Assembly: GCF_904849725.1 (NCBI RefSeq)
Contig: NC_058524.1
Location: 509,190,263 to 509,254,262 of the forward strand
DNA: 64,000 bases
Direction: 5' to 3'
Source: Hordeum vulgare subsp. vulgare
Taxonomy: Eukaryota; Streptophyta; Magnoliopsida; Poales; Poaceae
The translations under genes were made by a program, and so were the position numbers. Positions 34,430-45,322 of the stretch are shown piece after piece. The first letter of the stretch is position 1. Each line of letters opens with the position of its first letter. The notes beneath the pieces were generated by a model, which was not told the origin of the DNA, made no database searches, and worked only from the letters and a program-made list of their open reading frames with translations.

Positions 34430-34870
34430 CTATCGCTCCACGTAGCGGTACTACCGCCCATTAGAGGTAGTACTGCTCCAATGGGTAGCAATACTACCGC
34501 TAGGGCAGAGGGCAACAATCAACGAGGGAGGCACCGGACAATAGTACAACATGAGCGGTTCTACCGCTGCCACGAGCGGTACTACCAATCATAAGAGGTA
34601 GTATTGCCTCCTATATCTGCTCACGACATGTTGGAGACCTATACCAGAAATACCAAGTGGTTGTGGGGCGGTAGTAACAAGCGCTACTACTGTCGTGCAC
34701 CACCGCTCCAGAAATTGCTTGGTCCGACACAAAAAGTGTCGAGACCCACGCGAGTGACACTAGCGAGCGAAACTGGCGAGAGCACATCCGCCCCAGAGTG
34801 GTACTACTGATCATAAGAGGTAGTACCGCTCCAGGGAGCGGTACTACTGCTTGGATCTTTCCAGACAAGG
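34430..34870 (-). repeat. Cluster of short palindromes around GAGCGGTACTACCGCTC
   Basis: Imperfect copies of a self-complementary motif (AGCGGTACTACCGC and variants such as AGAGGTAGTACTGCTCC) occur about nine times in 430 bases. Examples are near 34443, 34464, 34483, 34552, 34576, 34599, 34797, 34818 and 34838. They lie in the 3' spacer of fragment K and could form small hairpins. Confidence 0.75.
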
Positions 34871-35400
34871 CTGGGGCAACCATTCGCATACGAGCTCCGA
34901 ATTGAGCAAACTCAAGCTAGTTGGATTCAGGACGACAAGAATTATCTTAAGAAGAAGTAGTATAAAAATGCCAATGATATAGATATGTGAAACCTCTATG
35001 AGTGAAGGACCGGCAAAAACTCCAACATCGAAAACATCATAGAAGATGCATATGGACTCCGTTTTCGATTAACTCGAGCTTGACATGAAGAGAACCATAA
35101 GCTCAAAAACTCACAAAGAGAAACACCAAACAAGAACCAAGAAAGATGATGCAATGATGCAACTGGTTTGAGCCCTTAACAAATGATACGATCAAGCTAC
35201 TGACTTGAGATCCCCCTTGACAGCATGACAATACATCCAATAACCTAGTCTCCCAACTACCACCGTGAGACTTGTAAAACAGAAAACCTATCAAGGGCAA
35301 ACCTATACCTTGCACATAGTCCACTTGAGCTAGATGATGACGATCTTGACTTCCTCAAGATGGACCACCTTTATTGATTGTGTTGGCTCGATGAAGACTA
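34871..35400 (-). other. 3' spacer of fragment K, no gene
   Basis: Between the palindrome cluster and the RT remnant there is no reading frame of note. A PPT-like GTATGGGGGAGC on the minus strand sits near 35412-35423. Nothing else is recognised. Confidence 0.6.
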
Positions 35401-36160
35401 GTTGATTGCTCCCCCATACTCACATCGTGAGGAGGCTCCCACTTCACAAGGGCTTCAACCTTTTTAGGATGCACCTTGATGCCCTCAGCAGAGATGAGAT
35501 GCCCAAGGTACACCACTTCATTGAGCCAAAATTCACATTTTGAGAACTTAGCATAGAACTTATACTCTCTAAGCTTACGAGCACAAGTCGGAGATGTTCT
35601 GCATGCTCTTCCTCAGTCTCTAAGAAGACTAGAATGCCATCAGGATACACCACAACAAATTCATTATTGAAGGGAGAGAAGACATAATTCATCATGCGAG
35701 AGAAAGCCGGAGGAGCATTGGCAAGACCAAAAGACATCATTGTGTACTCATAAGACACAAAGCTTGTCCCGAAAGCAGTCTTGGGAATATCTTCTTCACG
35801 AATCCGGATTTGATGATAACCCATCCAAAGATCGATCCTGGAGAAAACCTAGGCCCCTTTTAATTGCTCAAACAATTCATTGATGTTGGGAACTGGATAC
35901 TTGTTTTTGATTGTCTTCTTATTCAATGGGCGGTAATCGACACAAAGTCGGTCTGTGCCATCTTTCTTCTTAACAAAAAAACACCACAACCCCAAGGAGA
36001 AGAACTTGGTCTCATCAAACCCAGACATTCTTGTTCATCTAGCTGCTTCTTCAACTCTTTCAGCTCTTCAGGACTAAGTTTATAAGGACACTTGCAAACC
36101 GGTTCAGTTCCGGTCTCGAGTTCAATCACAAACTCTACTGGCCGTTGAGGAGGCATTCAT
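35400..36160 (-). pseudogene. pol: Reverse transcriptase remnant of fragment K
   Basis: The frame 36156-35923 holds the RT N-terminus ([47 protein letters not shown]). A frameshift and stop near 35850 separate it from 35824-35444, which carries MGYHQIRIREEDIPKTAF and SFGLANAPPAFSRMMNYVF. The catalytic YxDD box reads YPDG at about 35645-35656, so the second aspartate is lost. Such an enzyme could not polymerise. The frame ends at the region after the palm and no RNase H or integrase follows. Confidence 0.9.
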
Positions 36161-36304
36161 GGCAATTCTTCTTGAAAGACATCTTCGTATTCACAAACAA
36201 ATGAACTTGAGATATGGGTGAGATCTCACCCTTCTCATTGAGAGAAAACAAACAAATCGTGTCATCGTGAGCCGCCAAAATGATAACATCTTATGAACGA
36301 TGAG

Positions 36305-36640
36305 TCAATTTGACTTCTTTGGCCGCACAATCATGTACGCCTCGTTCATTGTGAGAAAATCCATGCCAAGAATAAGATCAATATCTGAATTGCCAAGAAC
36401 ATAGGGAGAAGCTAGGAATGAATAATTGCCGAGCTTAACAGGTACATCTGGAATCATTGAAGTTGACTTCATGGCCAAACGTGGAGAAACCGCACCCAAT
36501 GGTCTACCCAACATTTCTGAATTGAAATAATGCTTAAGAGCAAATGGTCTAGACATGAAAATTTCTGATGCACCTGAATCAAACAAAACTTCTGCACGAA
36601 TAGAATTAACCAAGATATTACCCATGATCACTTCTAGGAG
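36305..36640 (-). pseudogene. pol: Retropepsin-type protease remnant of fragment K
   Basis: A 108-codon frame carries the aspartic protease active site (VLFDSGASEIFMS) and the C-terminal LILGMDFL motif typical of Ty3/gypsy proteases. It lies between the gag zinc knuckle and RT in the normal order. The domain itself is open, but it is separated by stops and frameshifts from gag and RT. Confidence 0.85.
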
Positions 36641-36649
36641 TCCTCTGCT

Positions 36650-37738
36650 TCAACTGCATTGACCATGTTCACTCTTGTAGACCTGGGATTATGCTTCCCA
36701 TTGCATTTCCTGGGGGCCTCGCTGGAGGAGGAGACAGAAGACGCTGATGGTTGGTACACTTGTTGGAGTAGTGACCCCTCTGACCACACTTGTGGCAAGT
36801 CACCTCTCACAGTGGACAGAAGTGAGTTGGAGGAGCTCCTGACTTAGGCGGTTGAGACTTCTGCTGGAAACCTGGGTTGGGTGGGTGGGAAGATCCACGA
36901 CCACTATTTTTCTTGAACTGCTGAGGAGGATGAGGCGGAGGAGAAACTCAGAACTTCTGCTCCTTTGGAACAATCTCACATGAGGACGAAGACGAATGAG
37001 AGTCTGTGAAGCGCTTTCCTGAATTCTTAACCGTGAGCAGAGCTGACTCAGTCGTGTGAGCCAAGTTGTATAACTGATTGCACCCGGGAGGGTCGTGCGG
37101 GGCAAGAGAAAGATGCAAGTCTTCCTTGAGACCACCTTTGAATTGATAGATCTTGCTCTTCTCATCTGGAACATCCTGCTTGGCATAGCGGGCAAGGTTC
37201 TGGAAGTCGATATTATATTGATAAACACATGAGCTTCCTTGCTTCAAAATCCTGAACTTCTCACGCATGCCCTCAACAAAGCTTGTCGGAATATGATGAG
37301 CTCTGAAATCACAACAAAAGTCATCCCAACTGATCAAACAGTCACCTCTGGAATCCTTGAGCTGCTGCCATCATTATGCTGCCTAACCTTTCAGCTGAAA
37401 AGTAGATAATTTGACATAGTCCTCAGGCCTGATATTGTTGCACTTGAAATGCTTACTCATGTCACGTAGCCAATCATCCCCATCAAACGGCTGGCCACAA
37501 CAGGTGAAGGACTTGGGCCGATTTGCACAAAATGATTGAGAGACGCAAACTGCTACTAGTTGTTGAAATTCCCTTGCTGTCCTTGGTTCCTTTCTGTCAT
37601 CATTTGAAGTAGCATCTGAGTGTTTGCATTGGTCACAGCCATAAAATCTTAACACGCCTCAGGAGGAGGAGGAGGGGGTGGCGGAGGGTCTTCGTGCTCT
37701 CCATCACGACCCGGATTCTGGCGAGTTGGTGGAGCCAT
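36650..37738 (-). pseudogene. gag: gag remnant with CCHC zinc knuckle, fragment K
   Basis: Starts at ATG 37738 (MAPPTRQNPG), followed by a proline run and a stop near 37661. Pieces in different frames then follow: 37655-37383 (QPFDGDDWLRDMSKHFKC), and 37337-36948 (SWDDFCCDFRAHHIP, KSKIYQFKGGLKEDL). Near the end a classical nucleic-acid binding knuckle CHKCGQRGHYSNKC lies at 36797-36756, spacing C-2-C-4-H-4-C. The gene is broken by several frameshifts and stops. Confidence 0.85.
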
Positions 37739-38167
37739 CCTGGATATGGACATGAATATTAGACCACAAATGAAGATGAAGCTGATAACCTGAATCAAAG
37801 GTTTGAAATATTGCAACATAAAGTCTTAGCAATTTGCATTCAAACTAGAATTAGTAAGAACGCTTCCATAAAATTAGTGATGACATCATACAATTGGAAA
37901 ACCACCTGCTATTGTCAAGTTTGAGCTAGAATTGCTCAAAACAAATGTATATCCCAACATACATCCGATGAAAGAATTATCTAGATGACTACTTGAATTC
38001 CCATGTGAGAATTTACAAAACCTTTCTTGGTTATGCTATCGGGTTGGGGGTCCGAGAACCTACTAAGTGTAATTAGCTACACCTTTCCCACAACTATCAA
38101 CACACATCCAAGAAGTTCCGCAAATTCATCTACCTCAGACCTTCAAAAACACAACGATACCAAACTC
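37739..38167 (-). other. Leader of fragment K
   Basis: Untranslated region upstream of K gag. The part 37995-38167 resembles 28046-28240 of element I in order and wording (CTACTTGAATTCCCA, TCATCTAC, ACAACGATAC), which links the two lineages. It stops abruptly near 38168 before any PBS or LTR. Confidence 0.65.
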
Positions 38168-38849
38168 GATAGATCATTCACGTTTCCAGTCGGTGGGGGC
38201 GTCCGGCCCCCGGTCGAATCGCCAGCCGATGAAGTCTTGTGGCCCACTTCAGCATTGCCAATCGGCGGCTCCGTCGTTACCACACAGGACATGTCCGCCC
38301 CTACGGCGTCCACCTCGCCCACCATGTCGTCACCAATAGGCTCCCCCTAGCTGGAGCCGACCTCCTCGTTGTCGTAACCGAGCGGGACGACAAACTCGTC
38401 CTCTCGGACGGGCGCGCCATCATCCCCCAGCTCTGGAAAGTATGCGTCTAGTGACACGTAGCTCGCGAGCTCGTTGGCCCGAAGGCCGATGGCCTAGTCA
38501 CGCCGCACCAAGTCGCTTTGCGCCTCCACCCGCATGGTGTTCAGCTGGCCCAGGATGATGCTTGGGTACCAGGAGAGGGCGAAGGATAAAGCAATCCGGG
38601 AACCACTCCGCGCCGCAGATGCCCTCCATGCGTCAAAGCGGCCCACGGTGTTCTCGAGCCACCTCGCCACCTGGCCGGCAGGAATATCCTCCGAACGGTC
38701 TCGCCAAAGAGCCTTTATGAAGCCCTCATCTGCCATCTGGAGCCGCCCAAGGACCGCATGCGTATGGGTCAACCGAACCTCGCAGGCAAGGGCCACCTCC
38801 TCCATCGCCTAGCCGGCGCTCTCGTCCACCTCGCCCTTATCACGATGTA

Positions 38850-38854
38850 GTTCT
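38850..38854 (+). other. Target-site duplication GTTCT, left of solo LTR
   Basis: GTTCT here pairs with GTTCC at 40674-40678, one mismatch. It brackets the BARE-1/Angela solo LTR. Confidence 0.75.
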
Positions 38855-40673
38855 TGTTGGAAATATGCCCTAGAGGCAATAATAAATAGTTATTATTATA
38901 TTTCTTGTTTAAAGATAATTGTTTATTGTCCATTCTATAATTGTATTGAATGAAAACATAGATACATGTGTGGATACATAGACAAAACAATGTCCCTAGC
39001 AAGACTCTAGTTGGCTAGCCAGTTGATCAATGATAGTCAAGGTTTTCTGACCATACGCAAGTGTTGTCACTTGATAACTGGATCACATCATTAGGAGAAT
39101 CATGTGATGGACTAGACCCAAACTATGAACGTAGCATATTGATCGTGTCGTTTTATTGCTATTGTTTTCTGCGTGTCAAGTATTTGTTCCTATGACCATG
39201 AGATCATATAACTCACTGGCACCGGAGGAATACCTTGTGTGCATCAAACGTCACAACGTAACTGGGTGACTATAAAGGTGCTCTACAGGTATCTCCGAAG
39301 GTGTCCGTTGAGTTAGTATGGATCAAGACTGGGATTTGTCACTCCGTGTGACAGAGAGGTATCTCGGGGCCCACTGGGTAATACAACATCACACACAAGC
39401 CTTGCAATCAATGTGACTAAGTGTAAGTCACGTGATCTTGTGTTACGGAACGAGTAAAGAGACTTGCCGGTAATGAGATTGAAATAGGTATGCGGATACC
39501 GACGATCGAATCTCGGGCAAGTAACATACCAAAGGACAAAGGGAATGACATACGGGATTATAGGAATCCTTGACACTGAGGTTCAACTGATAAGATCTTC
39601 GCAAAATATGTAGGATCCAATATGGGCATCGAGGTCCCGCTATTGTATATTGACCGAGGAGTGCCTCGGGGCATGTCTACATAGTTCTCGAACCCGCAGG
39701 GTGTGCACACTTAAGGTTCGACGATGTTTTAGTATAGTTGAGTTATATGTGTGGTTACCGAATGTTGTTTGGAGTCCCGGATGAGATCATGGATGTCACA
39801 AGGGTTTCCGGAATGGTCCGGAAACAAAGATTGATATATAGGATGGTTTCATTTGGTTACCGGAAAGTTTCGAGCAAGTCCGGTAGTGTACCGGGAGTGA
39901 TGAATGGGTTCCGGAAGTTCATCGGGAGGGGCCCACCCACCCAGGAGTGAGCCCAAGGGGATAGGGTGGCGCCACAAGTCCCTAGTGGGCTGGTGGAGTC
40001 AGACCAAGTGGCCGATGGTGCCACTTATAGAAATACCAAAAAGAAAAGAAAAAGAAAAGGAAAAAGGGGAGGTGGGAAGGAAGGAGTGGACTCCTTCCCC
40101 CAAACCGAATTGGGGTGGGAGTCCACCTCCCCCTTGGCCGGCGCACCCTTGAGGGCTTGTCCCTCAAGGCAAGCCTCCTCCCCCCTCTCTCCTATATACA
40201 GTGGTCTTTTAGGGCTGATTTGAGACAACTTTTGCCACGTGCAACTCAACCCTAAACCACATAGTTCCACCTCTAGATCGGATTTCTGCGGAGCTCGGGC
40301 GGAGCCCTACAGGAGTAGATCATCACCACCACCGGAGCGCCGTCATGCTGCCAGAGAACTCATCTACTTCTTCGTCTTGCTTGCTGGATCAAGAAGGTCG
40401 AGATCATCGTCAAGTTGTACGTGTGCTGAACGCGGAGGTGTCGTCCGTTCGACACTAGATCGGAACGGATCGTGGGACGGATCGCGGGACGGTTCGTGGG
40501 GCGGATCGATGGACGTGAAGACGTTCCACTATATCAACCCGTTTCTTAACGCTTCCTGTTGTGCGATTTACAAGGGTACGTAGATCCAAATCTCCTCTCG
40601 TAGATGGACATCACCATGATAGGTCTTCGTGTGCGTAGGAAATTTTTTGTTTCCCATGCAACGTTCCCCAACT
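38855..40673 (+). mobile_element. Solo LTR of BARE-1/Angela/WIS-type Ty1/copia element
   Basis: The sequence begins TGTTGGAAATATGCCCTAGA, the hallmark start of the Triticeae BARE-1/Angela/WIS family. It ends CGTTCCCCAACT, where CCCCAACA is usual. Its length of 1819 bases is that of a complete LTR. Landmarks such as ACGTAACTGGGTGACTATAA, GGAGTCCCGGATGAGAT and the TATATACAG-type box near 40193 are present. No internal region follows, so unequal recombination between two LTRs has removed the rest. Flanking GTTCT/GTTCC are the target duplication. Confidence 0.95.
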
Positions 40674-40848
40674 GTTCCTCCTAGCTCTCCGTGACGGCTC
40701 GCTCCGCCCATGGATGGGTCTCCAGGAAATGAGATGGACCAGCAAAAACACAAAGACATAAGACAAGCAAGGCAATGACTGGCGTCGGCTGCCAGCTGGC
40801 GCCCGACTGCCGATCAATCGCAACAAAGAAAAAAGCCAAGACACTTAC

Positions 40849-41226
40849 CGGTGAAAGCCTCGTCGACCTCATGGAAGAGCTTGGGCGCGTCGCTCACCTC
40901 TCACTCCGCCCTCGTCTTGGCCGCCCCTGCCCTACGGAGTTCCTCCCCGAGCCAAGCCACCTCGGCGCGGATGGCCTCTGCCTCCTGCCCGCTCGCAGCA
41001 GACACCCTCGATGCATCCTCCTTCGCCGTCACCTCCTTTTGGAGCGCCCCGACGAGCCACTCCAACTCTGCCGCATGGGCAGCCTTCAGCTGCTCCGCTG
41101 CCGACCGCTCAACCTCAAGCTCTTTCCCTAGCCGGTCGCGAACGCCGGCGACCTCATCACGCTTGCCCCGTATGTCCGCGAGTGTGCGTTGCAGCTTCGC
41201 TGCCTCGACCTCGGATATGGCGCCCT
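40849..41226 (-). pseudogene. Coiled-coil exon of the L antisense ORF
   Basis: The exon-like block is bounded on the minus strand by an acceptor (TTTTTGATGCAG ending at 41227) and a donor (GTAAGTGT, 40848-40841). It reads as alternating charged heptads (ISEVEAAKLQRTL, RDRLGKELEVERSAAEQL, LVGALQKEVTAKEDAS), a likely coiled coil. An in-frame TGA about 17 codons before the donor breaks it. Sense homologues in element M (63383-63497, 63598 on) are also coiled-coil exons. Confidence 0.7.
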
Positions 41227-42326
41227 CTGCATCAAAAAGACGGTTAGCAACCGGCACGACAAGATTACAACAAAACAAGAGAAGATTTGCGGCTCCTACT
41301 TGGAGGTCAGTCAGAATCTTGGGGACCACACCCAGTGGATGCGCTAGCGCCCCCCCCACTAGAAAGCAAAGAAATGAAAAAATAGAAATTTGTGTCTCCT
41401 GCCTGGACGACCCGTTCCACCAGCTCGAAGTTGCTCAACGTGGTATGGGCGAAGGGCTATGACCTCTACTGCATTGGGTGGCACTTGCCTCCTAGTCGGC
41501 ACGCTCGCCCCGGCCGCTCCCGGGGCACGATTCAACTTCGTCCAGTCCTCGAGCACGGCGGACATCGACCAACCCATCCAACTGGTCCCGCCGCCACACA
41601 CCCTCGACGCATACGGACTTGGCCACACTGATAAATAACCAGGGCCGATCGTTGCTGCCCCGGGCCTCAAGCTCGGGCCGGCACGACAGCTTTGTCACCG
41701 GGCTCAACACCCCCTCCTCCTCCATTATCGCTGGCTCCATAGACGGTGGCACCTCCTTCTTTGGGGCCTGCTCCGGGGCCGGCTCCGAGCGCTGCTTCTT
41801 ACGACCAGCGAGGCCTCCAGGGCACGAGCCTGGGGTGCCGATGACGTCGTGGCGTCACTCGCCATCTTGGCCAGCCAAAGTTGGGTAGCATGCTCCTTCT
41901 AGAGAAACGCCATCGCGGCATGCTCCGCAACCAACTTCGTGGCCGCCTCACCCGCAGGGCCCGACGGGGCAGAAGATCAATGGCCTCACTTCCAGGAAAG
42001 AGGAAAAAAAGAGCAGGGGCTCAAATACCGCAAACGAGAAACAGAAAGAAAAGAGCATGAGCTCAAATACCAAAAGTCCTTTCCTAGACACAAGGGGGAG
42101 CGGACGCGTGTTACATCTCGGCGCCCTGTGCACCGGTGGTCGGGTGCATGGCGGCAGCACGGCCGACCGCGCCTTCTTGTTGGCCGGGTCGATCGATGGC
42201 CCCTCGATCGGCCATTTGTCCTTCCACCGTTCCTCCGTCGTGTGCCGACGGGATGGATGTCACGCCCTTGGCTCATTCCCAGCTGGAAGCTCCTTCCTCC
42301 CTCCTCGTCGGTGGCGCTGCGGTGGG

Positions 42327-42793
42327 TGTCAATGGCAAAACCGGTAGATCTCGGGTAGTGGGTACCGAACTATGGACCTTGGATAGATGGGTTGTAGGAA
42401 GAAGGGGGAGACAACGATTTACCTAGATTCGGGCCCTCCTATGGAGGTAATACCATGTGTCCTGCTTGATTGTATTGATGAAGATGATTACATAGTAGAT
42501 CTACCTCGAGATCGTATATGCTAAACCCTATATGATTCAGCCTCCTCTACGCGGATAGAGGTCTCTGGTTTATATAAACACCAGGGATCCTAGGGTTTAC
42601 AAGTTACCGACTATAATCGAGAATAGATGAGCCGACCTAGTATTTTTAAGCTTGAAGTACACACTAATCTTCGGGATATTCCTTCCAGAGTAGACGTCGT
42701 CATAAGGCCCGGTCTTCTACAGCAAGGCCCAATGGGCCCACTCGTCACTCACTAACTGGCCGCCTGAGGACCCCAAATTCCCGGACTCCCTCA
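42327..42793 (-). mobile_element. 3' LTR of Tat-type element M
   Basis: The LTR is 467 bases. Minus strand start is TGAGGGAGTCCGGGAATTTG and the end is the complement of TGTCAATGGCAAAACCGG. Both termini are typical of a Triticeae gypsy LTR group with short LTRs. A palindromic TTTATATAAA at 42569-42578 provides a TATA box. The preceding GTGGG (42322-42326) would be the target duplication; its partner is outside the window. Confidence 0.85.
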
Positions 42794-42807
42794 GTAGCCC
42801 CCGAACT
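42794..42807 (-). other. Polypurine tract of element M
   Basis: On the minus strand AGTTCGGGGGCTAC abuts the LTR start TGAGGGAG. This proves the minus orientation of M and shows that 42327-42793 is its 3' LTR. Note its likeness to the CTTGGGGGCTAC motifs of J. Confidence 0.9.
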
Positions 42808-43060
42808 AGCCTTCAACACCGGTGTGTCCAGTCTTCGGCTGCCCCACATATCGATAGTAATCGGCTTGCAAGGTGAGTGCCACTCATGCTCGGCTAACCC
42901 TAATTTGATCGCTTCAGTAACCTTCATGTCTTTTAAAACTGGCAACTTTTTTAGTAAAGGAATTTAAAAGCCCGTGTGTGACTAGTCCCTCAATCGGCAT
43001 GCTTTTTTGACGAAAGGTCGCCTCGAACCGCGGCTTGGGTCCATGTTTCAAGGGGCACGT
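42808..43060 (-). other. Spacer of element M, first part
   Basis: Non-coding DNA between the PPT and the antisense gene. It is cut at 43060 by element F and resumes at 58110. The last five bases CACGT are the F target duplication. No other feature seen. Confidence 0.75.
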
Positions 43061-43702
43061 TGCTATGGAAACAGACAACAGCGCCAGAAATTGACACGTT
43101 GACGGAGACTGGGCTTGTGTTGGTTTTTCCCTTGAAGAGGAAAGGGTGATGCAGCACAGGAGAATTAAGTATTTCCCTCAGTTTGAGAACCAAGGTATCA
43201 ATCCAGTAGGAGAATCTCGTCAAGTCCAGAGCACCTGCGCAAACACAAAAGAGCTTGCACCCAACGCTTTAAAGGGGTTGTCAATCCCTTCAAGATTGTT
43301 TGCAATGTGAGATATGAAGGCGAAAAGTGCAACGAAGTAAAAAGTGTAAGGCTGAAAATATGGTGTGGAGTAGACCCGGGGGCCATAGTGTTCACTAGAG
43401 GCTTCTCCCAAAATAGCAAATATCACGGTGGGTAAACAAATTACCGTCGAGCAATTGATAGAACCGCGCAAAGTCATGACGATATCTAAGGCAATGATCA
43501 TACATATAGGCATCACGTCCGAGACAAGTAGACGGATACTTTCTGCATCTACTACTACTACTCCACACATCGACCGCTATCCAGCATGCATCTAGTGTAT
43601 TGAGTTCATGACGAACAGAGTAACGCCTTAAGAAAGATGACATGATGTAGAGGGATAAACACAAACCAATGATGAAAACCCCATCTTTTTACCGTTGATG
43701 GC
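43061..43702 (-). mobile_element. 3' LTR of element F, distal part
   Basis: The outer 642 bases of the LTR, beginning TGCTATGGAAACAGACAACA on the plus strand. The sequence stops at GTTGATGGC, where E inserted, and resumes at 50668 (AACAACACGATGC). ATGGC is present on both sides of E. Confidence 0.95.
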
Positions 43703-45322
43703 TGATGTCAGCTGTGCTTCCCTGGCAACGGCGCCAGGAATAGTTGTGTCAACGGCACCAGGAATCCTTCTGCTATGGCTATGCCTTAAGGGACTTCCTA
43801 GGCAAAAATGCAAAGGATTTCCCCCGTGGCCTTGGAGCCTTGCGTTGGTGTTCCCTTGAAGCAGAAAGGGTGATGTAGCACAGCGGTGGTAAGTATTTCC
43901 CTTAGTTTGAGAATGAAGGTATCGATCCAGTGGAGGAGTATCACAAGATTCTGCACAAACACAAAAAGCTTGCTCCCAACACTATGAAGGGGTTGTCAAT
44001 CCCTTATAGATTGTTCGCCAAGTGAGAACTGAAAGCAACAAAGTAACAAAGCAAAGTAAAAGTGGAGGTGTAAACGATAGATGTGAATAGACCCGGGGGC
44101 CGTAGTGTTTACTAGTGGCTTCTCTCATGAAAGCAAGTAGACGGTGGGTGAACAAATTACTGTCGAGAAATTGATAGAACCACGCAAAGTCGTGACGATA
44201 TCTATGGCAATGATTATATCTATAGGCATCACGTCCAAAACAAGTAGACCGATACTGTCTGCATCTACTACTATTACTCCACACGTCGACCGCTATCGAG
44301 CATGCATCTAGTGTATTAAGTCCAAAAGGACAGAGTAACGCCTTAAGCAAGATGACATGATGTAGATGGACAATCTCATATCAAAGACAGAGCCCATCTT
44401 GTTACCCTTGATGGCAACTACTTAATGTGTGCCTTGCTGCCCCTATTGTCACTGGGAAAGGTCACCACATGGTAAGAACCCAAAACCAAGCACTTCCCCC
44501 ATTGCAAGAATCATAGATCTAGTTGGCCAAACAAAACCCAAGATTCGGAGAGACTTACAAGGATATCAAATCATGCATATAAGAAATCAGCAAAGACTCA
44601 AATATATATCATAGATAATCTGATCACAAATCCACAATTCATGGGATCTCGACAAACACACCGACAAAGACGATTACATCGGATAGATCTCCATGAAGAT
44701 CATGGAGAACTTTGTATTGAAGATCCAAGAGAGAGAAGAAGCCATCTAGCTACTAACTACGGACCCGTAGGTCTGAAGTGAACTACTCACGAGTCATTGG
44801 AGGGGCGATGATTATGAAGAAGAAGCCCTCCAACTCCAAAGTCCCCTCCGGCAGGGCGACGGGAAGGGTCTCCAGATGAGATCTCGCGGAAACGGAAGCT
44901 TGCGGCGGCGGAAAAGTATTTTCGTGGATCCCATGATTCTTTGCTGTATTTTAGGGAATATATAGGCCAAAGATCTAGGTCAAGGGGCGCTCAGGGAGGC
45001 CACAAGCCTTGCCACCGCCGCCTCCCCCTGGTGGCGGAGTGGGGGCTTGTGGGCTCCGTAGAGCCCTCCTGGCTTGGCCCACAGGCCCCCCGATCTTCTT
45101 TCGTTCGGGAAAAAATCATTTCGGGGATTTTATTCCGTTTGGACTCCGTTCCAAAATGAGATATGAAAAGAGCCAAAAACACAGAAAAAACAGGAACTGG
45201 CACTTGGCACTGAATTAATAAGTTAGTCCCAAAAAAGATATAAAAGGTACATAAAACATCCAAAGATGACAAGATAACAACATGAAACCATCAAAAATTA
45301 TAGATACGTTTGAGACGTATCA
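43703..45322 (-). mobile_element. 3' LTR of element E
   Basis: A 1620-base LTR starting TGATACGTCTCAAACG at 45322 on the minus strand. Its outer end (43703-43800) contains two copies of a tRNA-Asp PBS-like sequence, near 43719-43736 and 43745-43762, each followed by a GAAT-type spacer. No gene. Confidence 0.95.

Larger units (their letters stand above)
34269..38167 (-). mobile_element. Degenerate chromovirus-like Ty3/gypsy fragment K
   Basis: On the minus strand: leader (38167-37739), gag (from 37738), CCHC knuckle (36797-36756), protease, N-terminal half of reverse transcriptase (to about 35400), then a jump straight to a non-coding 3' spacer. RNase H, integrase and both LTRs are absent. 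The protein sequence resembles chromovirus-type gypsy pol. The abrupt RT-to-spacer junction indicates a large internal deletion, either after insertion or in a deletion-derivative family. Confidence 0.8.
38168..42326 (-). pseudogene. Antisense ORF region of a Tat-type gypsy element (L), interrupted
   Basis: This GC-rich minus-strand gene with several exon-like blocks resembles the 'putative gypsy type transposon' proteins encoded antisense in Tat-lineage elements. The C-terminal block (38805-38168) reads LRTHTHAVLG-like text with IPAGQVARWLENTVGRFDAW and an acidic, Gly/Pro-rich tail. A coiled-coil block lies at 41226-40849. Upstream pieces lie at about 41960-41380 and up to 42326. Stops and frameshifts break it, and a solo LTR (38855-40673) sits between two blocks. 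Function in the host element is unknown. The L element's own LTRs are not seen. Confidence 0.65.
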
